A DNA stretch of 40,059 nt, from NCBI GenBank assembly GCA_963807235.1, contig CAWEBF010000030.1, forward strand, positions 1 to 40,059, in the 5' to 3' direction. Shown here piece by piece: positions 1 through 8,100 of this stretch. Origin of the DNA: CAWEBF01 sp963807235. GTDB lineage: Bacteria; Acidobacteriota; Vicinamibacteria; Vicinamibacterales; UBA2999. Below the pieces are notes generated by a model. That model was not told where the DNA came from. It saw nothing but the letters and a program-made list of their open reading frames with translations, and searched no databases. Position 1 is the stretch's first letter; each line of letters starts with the position of its first letter. The position numbers and the translations under genes are program-made.

Positions 1-41
1 CTCCGAACGACCCACGACTAACGAACAACGACTAACGAAGC
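1..41 (-). repeat. Heptamer tandem array over the M23 stop codon
   Basis: Five consecutive 7-base units lie at 7-41, each starting ACGA on the plus strand (ACGACCC, ACGACTA, ACGAACA, ACGACTA, ACGAAGC). On the minus strand, which is the sense strand of the adjacent gene, the last Arg codon and the TAG stop of the M23 peptidase are made from array sequence. The window edge cuts off whatever lies beyond. It belongs to the heptamer family described in the findings. Confidence 0.75.
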
Positions 42-703
42 ACAAGATACGGATCGATCGCGGTCCCGCGCCACCACTGCTTCTCGTCGGTCATCTTGAA
101 GATCGCGAAGTGGAGGTGAGGCGTGTCACGCGGCGCGTTTCCTGTCGTGCCCACGTAGCCGATCGGCTGCCCGCGGTTGACGGAGTCCTTTTCCTTCAGT
201 CCGTTGGCGTATCCCTCGAGGTGCGCGTAGTAGTAGACGTAGGTCTCGGTGGGGTCGAACTGGTAGATCGTGATGCCGCCGGCGTCGCTGAGAAACAGCC
301 GGGCGATTCTCCCATCCTCGACGGCCAGCACGGGCGTGTTGCGAGGAGCCAGGACGTCGATGGCTTCATGCCGCCGGCTGCCGCCCCGCATCTCGTTGAA
401 GTTGTCGCGAATGTCCTCAGGTGAAATGCTCCGGACCGGAAGCGTGAGCCGTCGGCTTCGGAGGTCCGTAATAGGGTCGGCCGAGATCGCCGGCGGTGCG
501 GTCGTACTCGGAGGCGACGGAGGCGCGACGGCCGGGGGAGTCTCCTTCGCACTCGGCCGCACTTCGACGACGGCCGGTGTAGGAGCGCGCTCGACGACAT
601 GCACGGCAGGGCGGATGGCCGCCGTCACGACCACGCCGGCCAGGAAACCAGCGCCCGCCGCGTACGCCAGCCACGAGGGTCGCTGGCCACCCCTCCGTCT
701 CAT
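32..703 (-). CDS. M23 family metallopeptidase (LytM-type), membrane-anchored
   Basis: Predicted peptidoglycan endopeptidase, or a degenerate amidase activator, anchored to face the periplasm. Seen in the sequence: basic N-terminus, one membrane segment at about residues 12-30, a Pro/Ala/Thr-rich linker at about 40-78, and an M23 domain at about 107-210. The zinc-site pattern is complete: H112 and D116 (HEAID), H161 (YYYAHLEGY), and H196/H198 (HLHF). The 223 aa length is short for the family, with no extra LysM or coiled-coil region, so this is a minimal LytM anchored by its own helix. The start overlaps the stop of the upstream L,D-transpeptidase by ATGA, so the two envelope enzymes are probably translated together. 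The catalytic residues favour an active enzyme; the cell-wall bond cut cannot be told. Confidence 0.87.
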   Translation of the reverse strand: MRRRGGQRPSWLAYAAGAGFLAGVVVTAAIRPAVHVVERAPTPAVVEVRPSAKETPPAVAPPSPPSTTAPPAISADPITDLRSRRLTLPVRSISPEDIRDNFNEMRGGSRRHEAIDVLAPRNTPVLAVEDGRIARLFLSDAGGITIYQFDPTETYVYYYAHLEGYANGLKEKDSVNRGQPIGYVGTTGNAPRDTPHLHFAIFKMTDEKQWWRGTAIDPYLVLR

Positions 704-1626
704 TCGACGAACTCCACCTTCGTACCCTTCCCAACCATCGCCGCGAGGCGCAGCGCATCCCAGTTCGTGAGACGCACGCAGCCGTGCGAGCTGGTATGGC
801 CCACAGTGCCGGGCTCGGGCGTGCCGTGGATGCCGTAGTGCGGCTTGGTGATGTCAATCCACACGACGCCCACCGGCCCGTTCGGTCCAGGTGGAATCCT
901 GGCCTTGGCGTGCGCCGGCTCGGCGTCCCAGAAGAGATCCGGGTTGTAGTTGAAGGGCGGATTGCGAGCCACTGCCGTGACGGTCCACGAACCAACCGGC
1001 AGCGGATCGTGCTCGCTGCCGCTCGTCACCGGCGCGTGCATCAGCACCTTTCCGGCGGCATCGGTGACGGTCAACACCGAGGGCTGTTTGGAGACCCGTA
1101 CCACGATTCCAGGAACCGGAGCGGCTTCGGCACGCGATACCACCACGACGTTCGGCACCTGGATCTGCTCGCCCGCGACGAACCTCGAGCCGGGGTTGAG
1201 ACGCGTCAGCAGATTGGGCGAGGCGTGGAACCGCTCCGCCAGCATCTCCAGGATCGACGTGTAGTCGAGCCGCTTCAGCTTCGCCTTCTCCATCATGTCT
1301 TCAGGAATCACCGGCGTGAGCGGCGCCGCCGCATCTTCGGTGCTGATGGCATAGGTGACGGTCGCAGGCTCCGTGGCGGCCGCAAGCGCGTCGGTAACTG
1401 TGGTGCGAGTTTCGCGTTCGAACGCGCTGATAGCGGCCTGTGTGTTCCGCCCGCCGCGCCCGTCGATTTCACCCGACGAGAATCCGGCCCGGTCGAGCAG
1501 CACTTGCGTGGCCAGAAGGTCTGGCGCGGCCCGTTTCTGCGCCAGGCTGGTCACCGCTCCAAGCGTGACCGCAATTACTGCGGCGAGGGCGGCACGGATG
1601 AGTTTCGAGCGGACAAACAGGGGCAT
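700..1626 (-). CDS. L,D-transpeptidase (YkuD) with peptidoglycan-binding and LysM-like regions
   Basis: Secreted L,D-transpeptidase, expected to form 3-3 cross-links or attach proteins to peptidoglycan. I chose the ATG at 1626 because it begins a clean signal peptide (MPLFVRSKLIRAALAAVIAV, then LAQ); an upstream in-frame start at 1701 would put 25 polar residues ahead of it. Order: signal peptide 1-30; a peptidoglycan-binding-like helix repeat at about 37-70 (LLDRAGFSSGEIDGRGG); a LysM-like stretch near 120-160 ending GEQIQVPN; then the YkuD domain with HGT and the nucleophile motif SHGCVR near the C-terminus. Length about 308 aa is normal. It overlaps the M23 peptidase by 4 bases (ATGA), suggesting a cell-wall remodelling operon. 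Confidence in the family is high because all active-site motifs are present. Confidence 0.9.
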   Translation of the reverse strand: MPLFVRSKLIRAALAAVIAVTLGAVTSLAQKRAAPDLLATQVLLDRAGFSSGEIDGRGGRNTQAAISAFERETRTTVTDALAAATEPATVTYAISTEDAAAPLTPVIPEDMMEKAKLKRLDYTSILEMLAERFHASPNLLTRLNPGSRFVAGEQIQVPNVVVVSRAEAAPVPGIVVRVSKQPSVLTVTDAAGKVLMHAPVTSGSEHDPLPVGSWTVTAVARNPPFNYNPDLFWDAEPAHAKARIPPGPNGPVGVVWIDITKPHYGIHGTPEPGTVGHTSSHGCVRLTNWDALRLAAMVGKGTKVEFVE

Positions 1627-1716
1627 GTCTAGGAGGGAGCAAGCGACATGCCGTCTGGCCCGAAAACCCTGGTGGTCTACCGGGGCCCCGCTGTTTCCCA
1701 ACGCGTTGGGGTGGTT

Positions 1717-2907
1717 CTAGATGAGATGGGTAATGTTGGGCTCCACGCCGAGCAGCGCCTTCCCGTACACCTCGAGGTTTACCTGCCACTCCGTGATTGC
1801 GTGGTGGCTGGCCACGTGAATATCACGCCATAGCCGCTGCAGCCGGTTCCAGTCGCCGAAGCTGGACGTGCCGTGCGCGGCTACCAGCAGTTCCACGGCG
1901 TCGCGGCAGTACTTGGCCGCCAGGGCGGTGTCCATCCGCACGCGCGCCCGTGCCACCAGATCCAGCTGCTCTGACGCTCCGGCCGCGCGGTCGATGTCGT
2001 CCGCAGCCCGCCGCACGTGCATGAACGCCGAGTCCAGTTTCATCGACGCTTCGGCCACCTGCATCTGGAAGCCTGCCGAGTCGCGCTGCATGGGAAACGT
2101 GGTGTGCGTGATTCCCCGCTTTCCCGCGTGCGCGGTCACGTGATCGAGAGCCGCCCGCGTGGCGCCCAGCTGGGCGCCGGCCAGAATCAACACCGTCACC
2201 GGAACGAGCGCGGATCGATAAACGGATTCGTCGAGATGTTCCGTCCGGTAGACACCCGCGAAGGCCTGGGGGTAGGGCAGGAAGCGGTGTTCGGGCACGA
2301 ACGCGCCGTTGGCCACGATGGTGTTGCTGCCCGTCCCTTTCATGCCGGCGACGAACCACGTGTCCTCGATGCTCACATCGCTCATCGGCATCAGCGACAG
2401 GCCCAGGTTGGCGAACCCGCCAGAGGCATCCTTTATGTGGAAGCCGCACGCGGCCCACTGCGCGTGCAGGCAGCCCGACGCCCACGGCCACCGGCCCGTC
2501 ACGCGCCAGCCGCCGTCAACGGGCGTGGCCTCGCCGAGCGGGGCCAGCGAACCGGCCACCCACGCGTCGCGATCCGCGCCCCACACGTCCCGCTGCGCCT
2601 GCTCCGGGAAAAGGGCGGCCAGCCACGCGCACACGTTGATGAGGCTGGCGACCCAGGCTGTGGACGCGCACCCGCGCCCAAGCTCGGCCATCACTTCGAT
2701 GTAGGTACGGATGCTGGTCTCGTGGCCGCCGAAGCGGCGGGGCACCATCAGCCGGCAGAGCCCGGTGTCGCGCAGCGCACGCACGTTACCCTCGGCCAGG
2801 CGGCGTCCCGCGTCGGTCTCGCTGGCATTGGCTTCGAGAGTCGGGCGGATAGCGGCCGCGCTGGCCATCAAGGAGGCGGGGTCAGGTGCTTCAGGCATCG
2901 GGCGCAT
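1717..2907 (-). CDS. Acyl-CoA dehydrogenase-fold flavin monooxygenase (HsaA/DszC-like)
   Basis: Probably a reduced-flavin-dependent (group D) monooxygenase or other acyl-CoA dehydrogenase-fold enzyme. Visible features are an N-terminal helical part with LCRLMVPRRFGG, a mid-domain with an aromatic GRWPWASG stretch followed by WFVAGMKGTGSNT, and a C-terminal helical bundle. The MKGTGS region and C-terminal HGTSSFG resemble the HsaA/HpaB-like branch rather than true acyl-CoA dehydrogenases; I see no obvious catalytic Glu placement typical of the latter. Substrate unknown. The ATG at 2907 follows a purine-rich GGGTTGGGAA stretch; 2898 and 2937 are alternatives. No obvious partner reductase lies nearby. 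It is followed by the cell-wall genes on the same strand after about 90 bases, and is probably not functionally linked to them. Confidence 0.75.
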   Translation of the reverse strand: MRPMPEAPDPASLMASAAAIRPTLEANASETDAGRRLAEGNVRALRDTGLCRLMVPRRFGGHETSIRTYIEVMAELGRGCASTAWVASLINVCAWLAALFPEQAQRDVWGADRDAWVAGSLAPLGEATPVDGGWRVTGRWPWASGCLHAQWAACGFHIKDASGGFANLGLSLMPMSDVSIEDTWFVAGMKGTGSNTIVANGAFVPEHRFLPYPQAFAGVYRTEHLDESVYRSALVPVTVLILAGAQLGATRAALDHVTAHAGKRGITHTTFPMQRDSAGFQMQVAEASMKLDSAFMHVRRAADDIDRAAGASEQLDLVARARVRMDTALAAKYCRDAVELLVAAHGTSSFGDWNRLQRLWRDIHVASHHAITEWQVNLEVYGKALLGVEPNITHLI

Positions 2908-2948
2908 AGTGTTTCCCAACCCTGCCGCCTTCTGCAATTCAGTGCAGC

Positions 2949-2965
2949 ACTGGACCCTGTCCAGT
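2949..2965. terminator. Short perfect hairpin between M56 gene and monooxygenase gene
   Basis: ACTGGAC, a 3-base loop and GTCCAGT form a perfect 7-bp stem just downstream of the M56 gene stop (minus strand) and upstream of the monooxygenase start. There is no T-run after it, so an intrinsic terminator is only a weak call; it may instead be a protein-binding dyad for the monooxygenase promoter. Confidence 0.3.
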
Positions 2966-2986
2966 CCCTCCTACGCCCCGCGTCCG

Positions 2987-4756
2987 TCAGCGCTTTTTCG
3001 CTGCTTCTTCCGCCGAACGCAGCTCGGCCTTCATCCGTTCGAACTCGGCGTTCAACGAGCGGATCTGGTTCTCGACCGCCTTCTGCTGCTCCATCAGCTG
3101 CTCTTTCTGACGGTTCAAATTCGCCATCTGCAGACTCAGCTGCATCGCGCGCTGCTGGGTGTTCTGGCCACTCCGAGCCTGGGCGGTGACCAGCCGCACC
3201 AGTTCTTCAAGGCTCCGGCGCGTCTGCGCCAGATCGCTTCGGTCCTGTTCGGTGAGCCGGGCCGACGCGGCGGCTACTTGCTCGTCGATTTGCACGAGCT
3301 GCGTTTCCAGCACGCGCAGCGCGTTGTCGATGGCCTCGCTTTCGGTTGACGGGCTCTTCAAGCGAAGCACGACCTCGTCTGACCTCGGCCGGGCAGGAGG
3401 CTGTGGGGGCTGCGGCGCTTGTGGCTGCGGAGACGCCGTGGTGCTTGAGGTGGTTGTGGTGCCTGTGGTGGCGGAGGCGCAACCGGGATGGCCCCTGGGG
3501 CGGCCGGTGCGGCCTGCGCTGGCGGTGCCGGCGGCGCGGGAGGCGCTGGGTGTCGTGGTGCTGCCGGCGGCAGTGCCGCCGCTCGGGCAGTGGGCGGAGT
3601 TGGCGGCAGCGGTACCGCCGAAGGTACCGCGGGGGCCGCCGGCCGTGCGGGTGCGGCCGGCAGCGCCGGCAGGTCCTGCGACGGCCCCGCCACGATTCGC
3701 ACGGGTGCAAGCGCCACCACCGCCGCGGCGGCCACGCACGCCGTCAACAGCCGGGAAGTGGTTCTCGATGGGATGTGTTGCAGCATGTCCAATCTCCTTC
3801 TGAGGCACGACGCCGAGGACGGGGCCGAGGAGGCCACGAACACGGACCTGGATCGACCCACGCCAATCCGCACCAGCAGGCGGCCGTAGTCGCCGGCCTG
3901 GACTTCCAGCGCCTGCACAACGGCCGCATCGCACGCGGCCTCTCGGGCTGTGACGTATTCACGAGCCGCCATCCGGACCAGCGGGTGGAAGAAATAGAGC
4001 CGCTCAGCAAGGGCTGGTACGCATCCCAGCAACACGTCCCGGCGGCGCACGTGCATCAGCTCGTGCGCAAGGGCCATCCTCCACTCGTCGGACGTGAAGC
4101 GAGAGGTAGCGTCTGTCGGCACCAGCACCACGGGGTTTCGCCAGCCGACGACCTGAGGCACGCTGACGTCCCTGGAGGCGCGCACCCGCGGAACGCGTTT
4201 CAAGCCGAGCGAGACCGCCAAAGCCGACACCGGCGCGAGGTCCTCGCTCGAAAGCGGCCAGGCGCTCCGCACGAGACGGTGCAGGCGCACCGCCGCGTGC
4301 AGCAGCATGGCGCCGTGCATGGCGACTCCAACCAGCCACGCGATGATCACAATGGCTACCCAGTTTGTCGGCTTCCGGCTGCCGGCTTCCGGCTTGCCGG
4401 CTGGTTTCCGCAAGACGGACATCAGCAAACCCCGAACTCGCACCGACGTTGTCGGGCGCTGCGACGGCGGCCGTCGCACCGGCGTTGTCGGACGCTGCGA
4501 CGGCTGCCTCAGGAATCGCACCAGCTTCGGCAGCCGGCAGCAGGGGTAGCGGGAGGGCTGGCACAGGCACCAACGTCAGGGTCAGCTTCAGCGCCACGAG
4601 CCACCACACCCAGACTTGCAGCGACGCGGGCACGCGCGGAATCCAGCGGCACGCGGCCCACACGAGCGCGATGACGAGGGCGCCCTGCAGCGAGCCCGTG
4701 ATCAACCGCTCGCCAACCCATGACGTCGCGTCGATCAGTGGAATCCACATGTTCAA
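2987..4756 (-). CDS. M56 (BlaR1/MecR1-like) membrane metallopeptidase with Pro-rich linker and coiled coil, frame broken twice
   Basis: Zinc membrane protease, partner of the BlaI repressor encoded just upstream with an ATGA overlap. In this family, stimulus-driven proteolysis relieves BlaI repression. Seen: two membrane helices near the N-terminus (GALVIALVWAACRWI; WVWWLVALKLTLTLV), an Ala-rich loop with a 36-bp tandem repeat, a third helix (WVAIVIIAWLVG), the zinc motif HELMH followed by the Glu of AREAACDA, and a fourth helix (LLTACVAAAAVVAL). A long Ala/Pro-rich linker and a C-terminal coiled coil follow, ending near 2987. No penicillin-binding sensor domain is present; the linker and coiled coil occupy its place. 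The frame changes once within 4370-4520, next to a heptamer array, and back within about 3420-3480, so the ends share a frame. Either both are sequencing errors or the gene is really broken. Confidence 0.75.
4369..4396 (+). repeat. Heptamer array inside the M56 coding region
   Basis: Four 7-base units CGGCTTC, CGGCTGC, CGGCTTC, CGGCTTG lie in tandem, followed by a degenerate fifth. Because 7 is not a multiple of 3, gain or loss of one unit would shift the reading frame. One of the two frame breaks in this gene falls between about 4370 and 4520, that is, in or next to this array. Confidence 0.7.
4441..4510. repeat. 36-bp direct repeat in M56 gene
   Basis: Two copies of a 36-base unit, recognisable by CGTTGTCGG at 4447 and 4483 and GCTGCGACGGC after each. 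In the N-terminal reading frame it encodes a 12-residue repeat (DNAGATAAV, then DNVGASS) in the loop between the second and third membrane helices. Confidence 0.7.
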
Positions 4757-5154
4757 TCCTTCGCGGGTCGCCGTCGCCGCAAGCGGGCGAGCACGATCTC
4801 CAGCTCGGCCAGCTCCACGTCCGATAGCTGCTCTCGGTCGGCGAGATAGGCGACAAACGGCGAGATAGACCCGCCGAGCGCCCGGTTCACGAACGATTCC
4901 ACCGCCCGGCCCACTGCCGCCTTGGGCGATGACCGTGGCGTGTATCTATAGACGCCGTCCACCAGCCGGCGGCCGAGGTAACCCTTTTTTCGCAGCCGCT
5001 CCATCATGGTCAGCACGGTGGAACGTGCCAGCTGCCGCGGCTGCCCGAAGCCGGCCGCAGCTTCGCCCACCGTGGCGTCGTTGTGCTCGCTCACGTAGCG
5101 CAGCAGGGCGAGTTCCTGGTCGCCGACGGTCTTGGGACCACGTTGACTACTCAT
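4753..5154 (-). CDS. BlaI/MecI/CopY-family transcriptional repressor
   Basis: Winged-helix repressor of 133 aa, the normal length for the family. The N-terminal half holds the DNA-binding domain: DQELALLRYVSEHNDATVGE, then ARSTVLTMMERLRKKGYLGRR as recognition helix and wing. The C-terminal half is the dimerisation helix pair (VESFVNRALGGSISPFVAYL and LSDVELAELEIVLARLRRR), which is where the cognate M56 protease cuts in the studied systems. It overlaps the M56 gene by ATGA. A TACAnnTGTA operator overlaps its own promoter 25-40 bases upstream, so autoregulation is expected. The inducing signal is unknown. No beta-lactamase gene lies in the window, so the regulon here is probably the pair itself plus unseen targets. 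Confidence 0.93.
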   Translation of the reverse strand: MSSQRGPKTVGDQELALLRYVSEHNDATVGEAAAGFGQPRQLARSTVLTMMERLRKKGYLGRRLVDGVYRYTPRSSPKAAVGRAVESFVNRALGGSISPFVAYLADREQLSDVELAELEIVLARLRRRRPAKD

Positions 5155-5166
5155 GTCGTCACCAGG

Positions 5167-5196
5167 AGCCTAGCAGGTGATTACACCTGTAGTCAA
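5167..5196 (-). promoter_or_regulatory. blaI promoter with BlaI/CopY-type operator
   Basis: On the minus strand TTGACT (5196-5191), an 18-base spacer and TAGGCT (5172-5167) form a sigma-70-like promoter whose predicted start is only a few bases upstream of the blaI ATG at 5154. The near-perfect dyad GATTACACCTGTAGTC at 5179-5194 contains TACAccTGTA, the half-sites known for BlaI, MecI and CopY repressors, and covers the -35 box and spacer. A second overlapping inverted repeat, CAGGTG-ATTA-CACCTG, is at 5174-5189. Confidence 0.75.
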
Positions 5197-5206
5197 CACC
5201 AGGCGT

Positions 5207-5629
5207 TCAACCGTTCTTCAGTCGCTCGCTCTTTCTGATGACCAGCTTCAGCCCGGACCACACGTCTGTGACCGCGCACACCTTCACGTCCACGAATCCC
5301 ATGGGCAGGGCCACCTCGCGGATGACGTCCTCGGTGATGTCGGTCGCCACCTTGGACGCCTTCTTCGGCCATGACACCCACACGAAGCCCGCCGGCTCCA
5401 GCCGTGTGCGCAGCGCCGCCAGGCGCCGCGCCATTGCGTCGCGCCTGGTGTCGAACAGGTGGACCGCGGACAGTGGTCCCGTGCCGCGAAGGCCATCGGC
5501 GAGCCGCACTCCGTTGGGGAGATCGCCGAGCCATCGACGGTAGTCGCCGGGCGCGTTGATCGTGACAATCGTGAGTGGCCGGGTGAGGCCCAGCTTCCTG
5601 GCCAACGGCGTCTCCGAATAACCAGCCAT
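5207..5629 (-). CDS. DUF3052 family protein
   Basis: Conserved cytoplasmic protein of unknown function, 140 aa. It shows the features I associate with DUF3052: the N-terminal GYSETPLARKLGL, central VWVSWPKKASKV, and C-terminal TEDVIREVALPMGFVDVKVC followed by WSGLKLVIRK. The family is common in Actinobacteria, Acidobacteria and Deinococci and has no established enzyme activity. The gene is intact and single, transcribed away from the cytochrome gene at 5742. I infer no specific partner. Confidence 0.85.
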   Translation of the reverse strand: MAGYSETPLARKLGLTRPLTIVTINAPGDYRRWLGDLPNGVRLADGLRGTGPLSAVHLFDTRRDAMARRLAALRTRLEPAGFVWVSWPKKASKVATDITEDVIREVALPMGFVDVKVCAVTDVWSGLKLVIRKSERLKNG

Positions 5630-5728
5630 GTCCTAATCCGCCCCGATTCTCATCATTTATCCATGTCTTGCATCGAATCTGACGAGAAATTCACGGACTT
5701 GTCAGATCGAGCCGCTGGCTCGGGCAGC

Positions 5729-5742
5729 TAGCATCGAACGTA
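5729..5742 (+). promoter_or_regulatory. -10-like box immediately upstream of the cytochrome start
   Basis: TAGCAT at 5729-5734 ends 7 bases before the ATG at 5742, which places a transcription start at or next to the start codon. No Shine-Dalgarno sequence is seen between them. This fits a leaderless or very short-leader transcript; no convincing -35 box at 17 bp was found. Confidence 0.35.
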
Positions 5743-6411
5743 TGAGCGTTCGTGCGCGCGTCATCCCTTTCGGCCAGATGGTCCTCGTGGTGGCGGGAAT
5801 CTGCTCCGCGGCGCTGCTGGCACAGTGCACATCTCAGCCAGCGGCCGCTCCGCAGCCGCCAGCCAACGCGTGGTCGGCCGACATGAAGCCGTCGCTCACC
5901 ATCCGCGAGCTGATGACGCACTTCATCGACCCGACAGCCGACCTGGTGTTCGACGCGGTGGTGTTCGACTCGAGCACGACCGGCACCAGCCACACCACGC
6001 CCGTGAGCGACGAGGATTGGACCAAGGTGGAGCGAGGGGCGTGGCAGCTCGCCGAAAGCGCCAACCTGCTGATGATCCCGCGACCAGCGGAGCCCGCGGA
6101 TGTGCCCAAGCTGGAGCTGCGTCCGGGCGAGCGGCACCCGGAGCTGGCCGGTCCGGAGATCGACGCGAAGATCGCCGCGGACCGCGGCAAGTGGAATCGA
6201 CACGCCGATGCGCTGCGCGTGGCGTCGCTCAACGCGCTGAAGATCGTGAAAGCGCGCAACGCCGACGGCATCCTGGACGCCGGCTCCGAGATCGACAAGG
6301 CATGCGAGAGCTGCCACCTCGAGTACCTGGTATCCGGGAGACCTCCCGGCCGTCATCGCCGATCAGGGCAAGAAAGTCACTTTCGACCCGCCGAAGGAGT
6401 CGAAGAAGTAG
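5742..6411 (+). CDS. Secreted c-type cytochrome (class II-like, C-terminal CxxCH), one frame break
   Basis: Exported haem protein, about 222 aa when read through. Seen: N-terminal hydrophobic segment (MVLVVAGICSAALLA) followed by an Ala/Pro-rich stretch; a helical body with IRELMTHFIDPTADLVFDAV; and one haem c attachment site, CESCH, near the C-terminus, as in cytochrome c'-like proteins. Directly after CESCHLEY the annotated frame becomes nonsense, but skipping one C in TACCTGG near 6328 gives WYPGDLPAVIADQGKKV and then FDPPKESKK with a stop at 6409-6411, the expected ending. It is therefore probably an intact gene with a one-base insertion in the assembly. The 3' end overlaps the convergent phosphopantetheinyl transferase gene by about 35 bases. 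Confidence 0.75.
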
Positions 6412-7075
6412 GGCGCTCCACGCACAGCGCGCCGGCGTAGCCTTCCAGCGGCACGAAGGAAGCCAGCGCCCATCGCTCCGTCTCCGAGGCCCTGCCCGCG
6501 ACACGCGTCAGCCGCGGCCCTTCGGATGCGAGCGACACGTCGAAATCACCGAGCAGCGACAGCCTGTCGCCTCTCGCCTTGATGTAGGCCTCTTTCCTCG
6601 TCCACCCCGCGAAGAAGGCGTCTTCGCGCCCCGAGGGAGCCACGCCCCGCAGCTCCTCGAGTTCGTTCGCCGAGAAGGCCGTTTGCGCGAGCCTCAGCAC
6701 GTCGGCCAGCGGGCGCCGCTTCTCGATGTCCACCCCCACGGCGCCGATGCGCGTCACGGCCACGAGCGCCCACTGGTCCGAGTGCGAGAGGTTGAAGTGG
6801 ACGTCCGGCTCGCCGCGCGGGAGCGAGGGTTTGCCAGCGGGGCTGTACTCGAAGGCCAGCGTTTCTGGCTCGCGTCCGACCTCGGCACCGAGGATCCGGC
6901 GCAAGGCGGCCCGGCCCGCGACGAACCGCCGCCGGTGGTGGTCGAAGACAAACCGCGCCGCGCGCGCTGTTTCATCGCTCGACAACAATGCCGAGTTGGC
7001 GTCCGTCTCCGGCGCGTCGAGATCGATCAGCCACATCCGCACGCCTGGATGCACCTCGGGAAAGGCCGTCGCCAT
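6377..7075 (-). CDS. 4'-phosphopantetheinyl transferase (Sfp-type)
   Basis: Transfers phosphopantetheine from coenzyme A to a carrier-protein serine; the Sfp-type length (about 232 aa) suggests activation of fatty-acid, polyketide or peptide carrier proteins. Seen in order: RFVAGRAALRRIL, then FNLSHSDQWALVAV, the magnesium-binding VGVDIEKRR, and WTRKEAYIKARGDRLS with the catalytic Glu and Lys. I prefer the ATG at 7075 (MATAFPEVHPG) or 7036 (MWLIDLD); the longer in-frame extension to 7201 would run over the divergent hemH gene. No NRPS or PKS cluster is visible in the window. Confidence 0.9.
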   Translation of the reverse strand: MATAFPEVHPGVRMWLIDLDAPETDANSALLSSDETARAARFVFDHHRRRFVAGRAALRRILGAEVGREPETLAFEYSPAGKPSLPRGEPDVHFNLSHSDQWALVAVTRIGAVGVDIEKRRPLADVLRLAQTAFSANELEELRGVAPSGREDAFFAGWTRKEAYIKARGDRLSLLGDFDVSLASEGPRLTRVAGRASETERWALASFVPLEGYAGALCVERPTSSTPSAGRK

Positions 7076-7095
7076 CCGGCATCTTAGGCTGATCA

Positions 7096-7110
7096 TAGAA
7101 TGTCGGGTCT
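7096..7110 (+). promoter_or_regulatory. -10-like box before hemH
   Basis: TAGAAT at 7096-7101, inside CATAGAATG, would give a transcription start near 7108, next to the candidate TTG start at 7110. The same TAGAAT-before-start pattern recurs at 18625. Confidence 0.35.
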
Positions 7111-8100
7111 TGCCGCGTGCGCATCCCGTCTTCGGTGCGGTCCTGATGGTGTCCTTCGGCGGGCCCGGCGGCCTCGACGAGATCCGTCCCTTTCTGGCCA
7201 ACGTGCTGCGGGGCCGGCGCGTCGCGCCCGAGCGCGTGGAGGCCGTGGCGCGTCACTACGAGCTCTTTGGCGGGGTGTCGCCCATCACGGAGATCACCAG
7301 GCGCCAGGCGCGTGGCCTCGAGCAGCGCCTGGCTCGCGCAGGGCATCCGCTGCCGGTCTACGTCGGCATGCGCAACTGGCATCCGTTGCTGCCCGACACA
7401 CTTGCGCGACATGCACCGGGCCGGCGTTCGGCGCGCGGTCGGGTTCATCGCCGCCGCGCAGCACTCCTACTCGAGCTGCCAGCAGTACCGGGAGAACGTC
7501 ATGGCCGCCAGGGCGGAGCTGCGCGCGCAGGCAAACGCCGACGTCGAGGTGACCTTCGTGGACAGCTGGTTCGCGCACCCCGGGTTCGTGGCGGCCAACG
7601 CCGCGCACGTCCAGAAGGCGCGCGCCCGGCTGCCTGCCGCCGTGGCGAGCCAGGCGCGGCTGGTCTTCACCGCGCACAGCATTCCAACCGCGATGGCCGA
7701 GCGGTCGCGCTATCGCGAGCAGCTGGCCGAGTCGGCGAGGCTCGTGGCGGACGCCGCGGGGTTTCCGGACTACGCCCTCGTGTACCAGAGCCGGAGCGGG
7801 AGACCCGAGGACCCGTGGCTCGGGCCCGACGTGTGCGACTACCTTCGGGACGCCCGCGCGGCGGGACTGCAGGCGGCCGTCCTGTGCCCCATCGGCTTCG
7901 TGTGCGACCACATCGAGGTGCTCTACGACCTCGACCACGAGGCCGCGGCCGTCTGCCGCGAGATCGGCCTGGCCATGGCGCGCGCCGAGACCGTCAACGA
8001 CGACCCGGTGTTCCTGGACATGATGGCCGACGTGGTCCTGCGCACGTTGCGCAGGCACGAGCGCGGCCGCCCGCTGCCGCTGTGGAGGATCGACACATGA
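7110..8100 (+). CDS. hemH: Ferrochelatase HemH, one frame break
   Basis: Inserts ferrous iron (or acts on coproporphyrin) in the last steps of haem synthesis. Seen: LMVSFGGPGGLDEIRPFLANVL at the start, split here as conserved FGGP and ENVLRG-like parts; HYELFGGVSPITE; VGMRNWHPLLPDTL; the region around the active-site His, FTAHSIPTAMAE; and EVLYDLDHEAA with the second acidic residue. The frame changes near 7403: one extra T in CACTTGCGC; without it the protein reads DTLRDMHRAGVRRAVGF. The start is uncertain: TTG 7110 fits the -10 box, ATG 7146 is late, and ATG 7100 is in another frame. It overlaps the copper amine oxidase by ATGA at 8097. Confidence 0.85.

Noticed and set aside
2017..3189. Plus-strand ORF of 390 codons opposite the monooxygenase gene
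   Set aside because: Antisense shadow, His/Arg/Pro-rich, no signal or domain; the minus strand holds the real gene.
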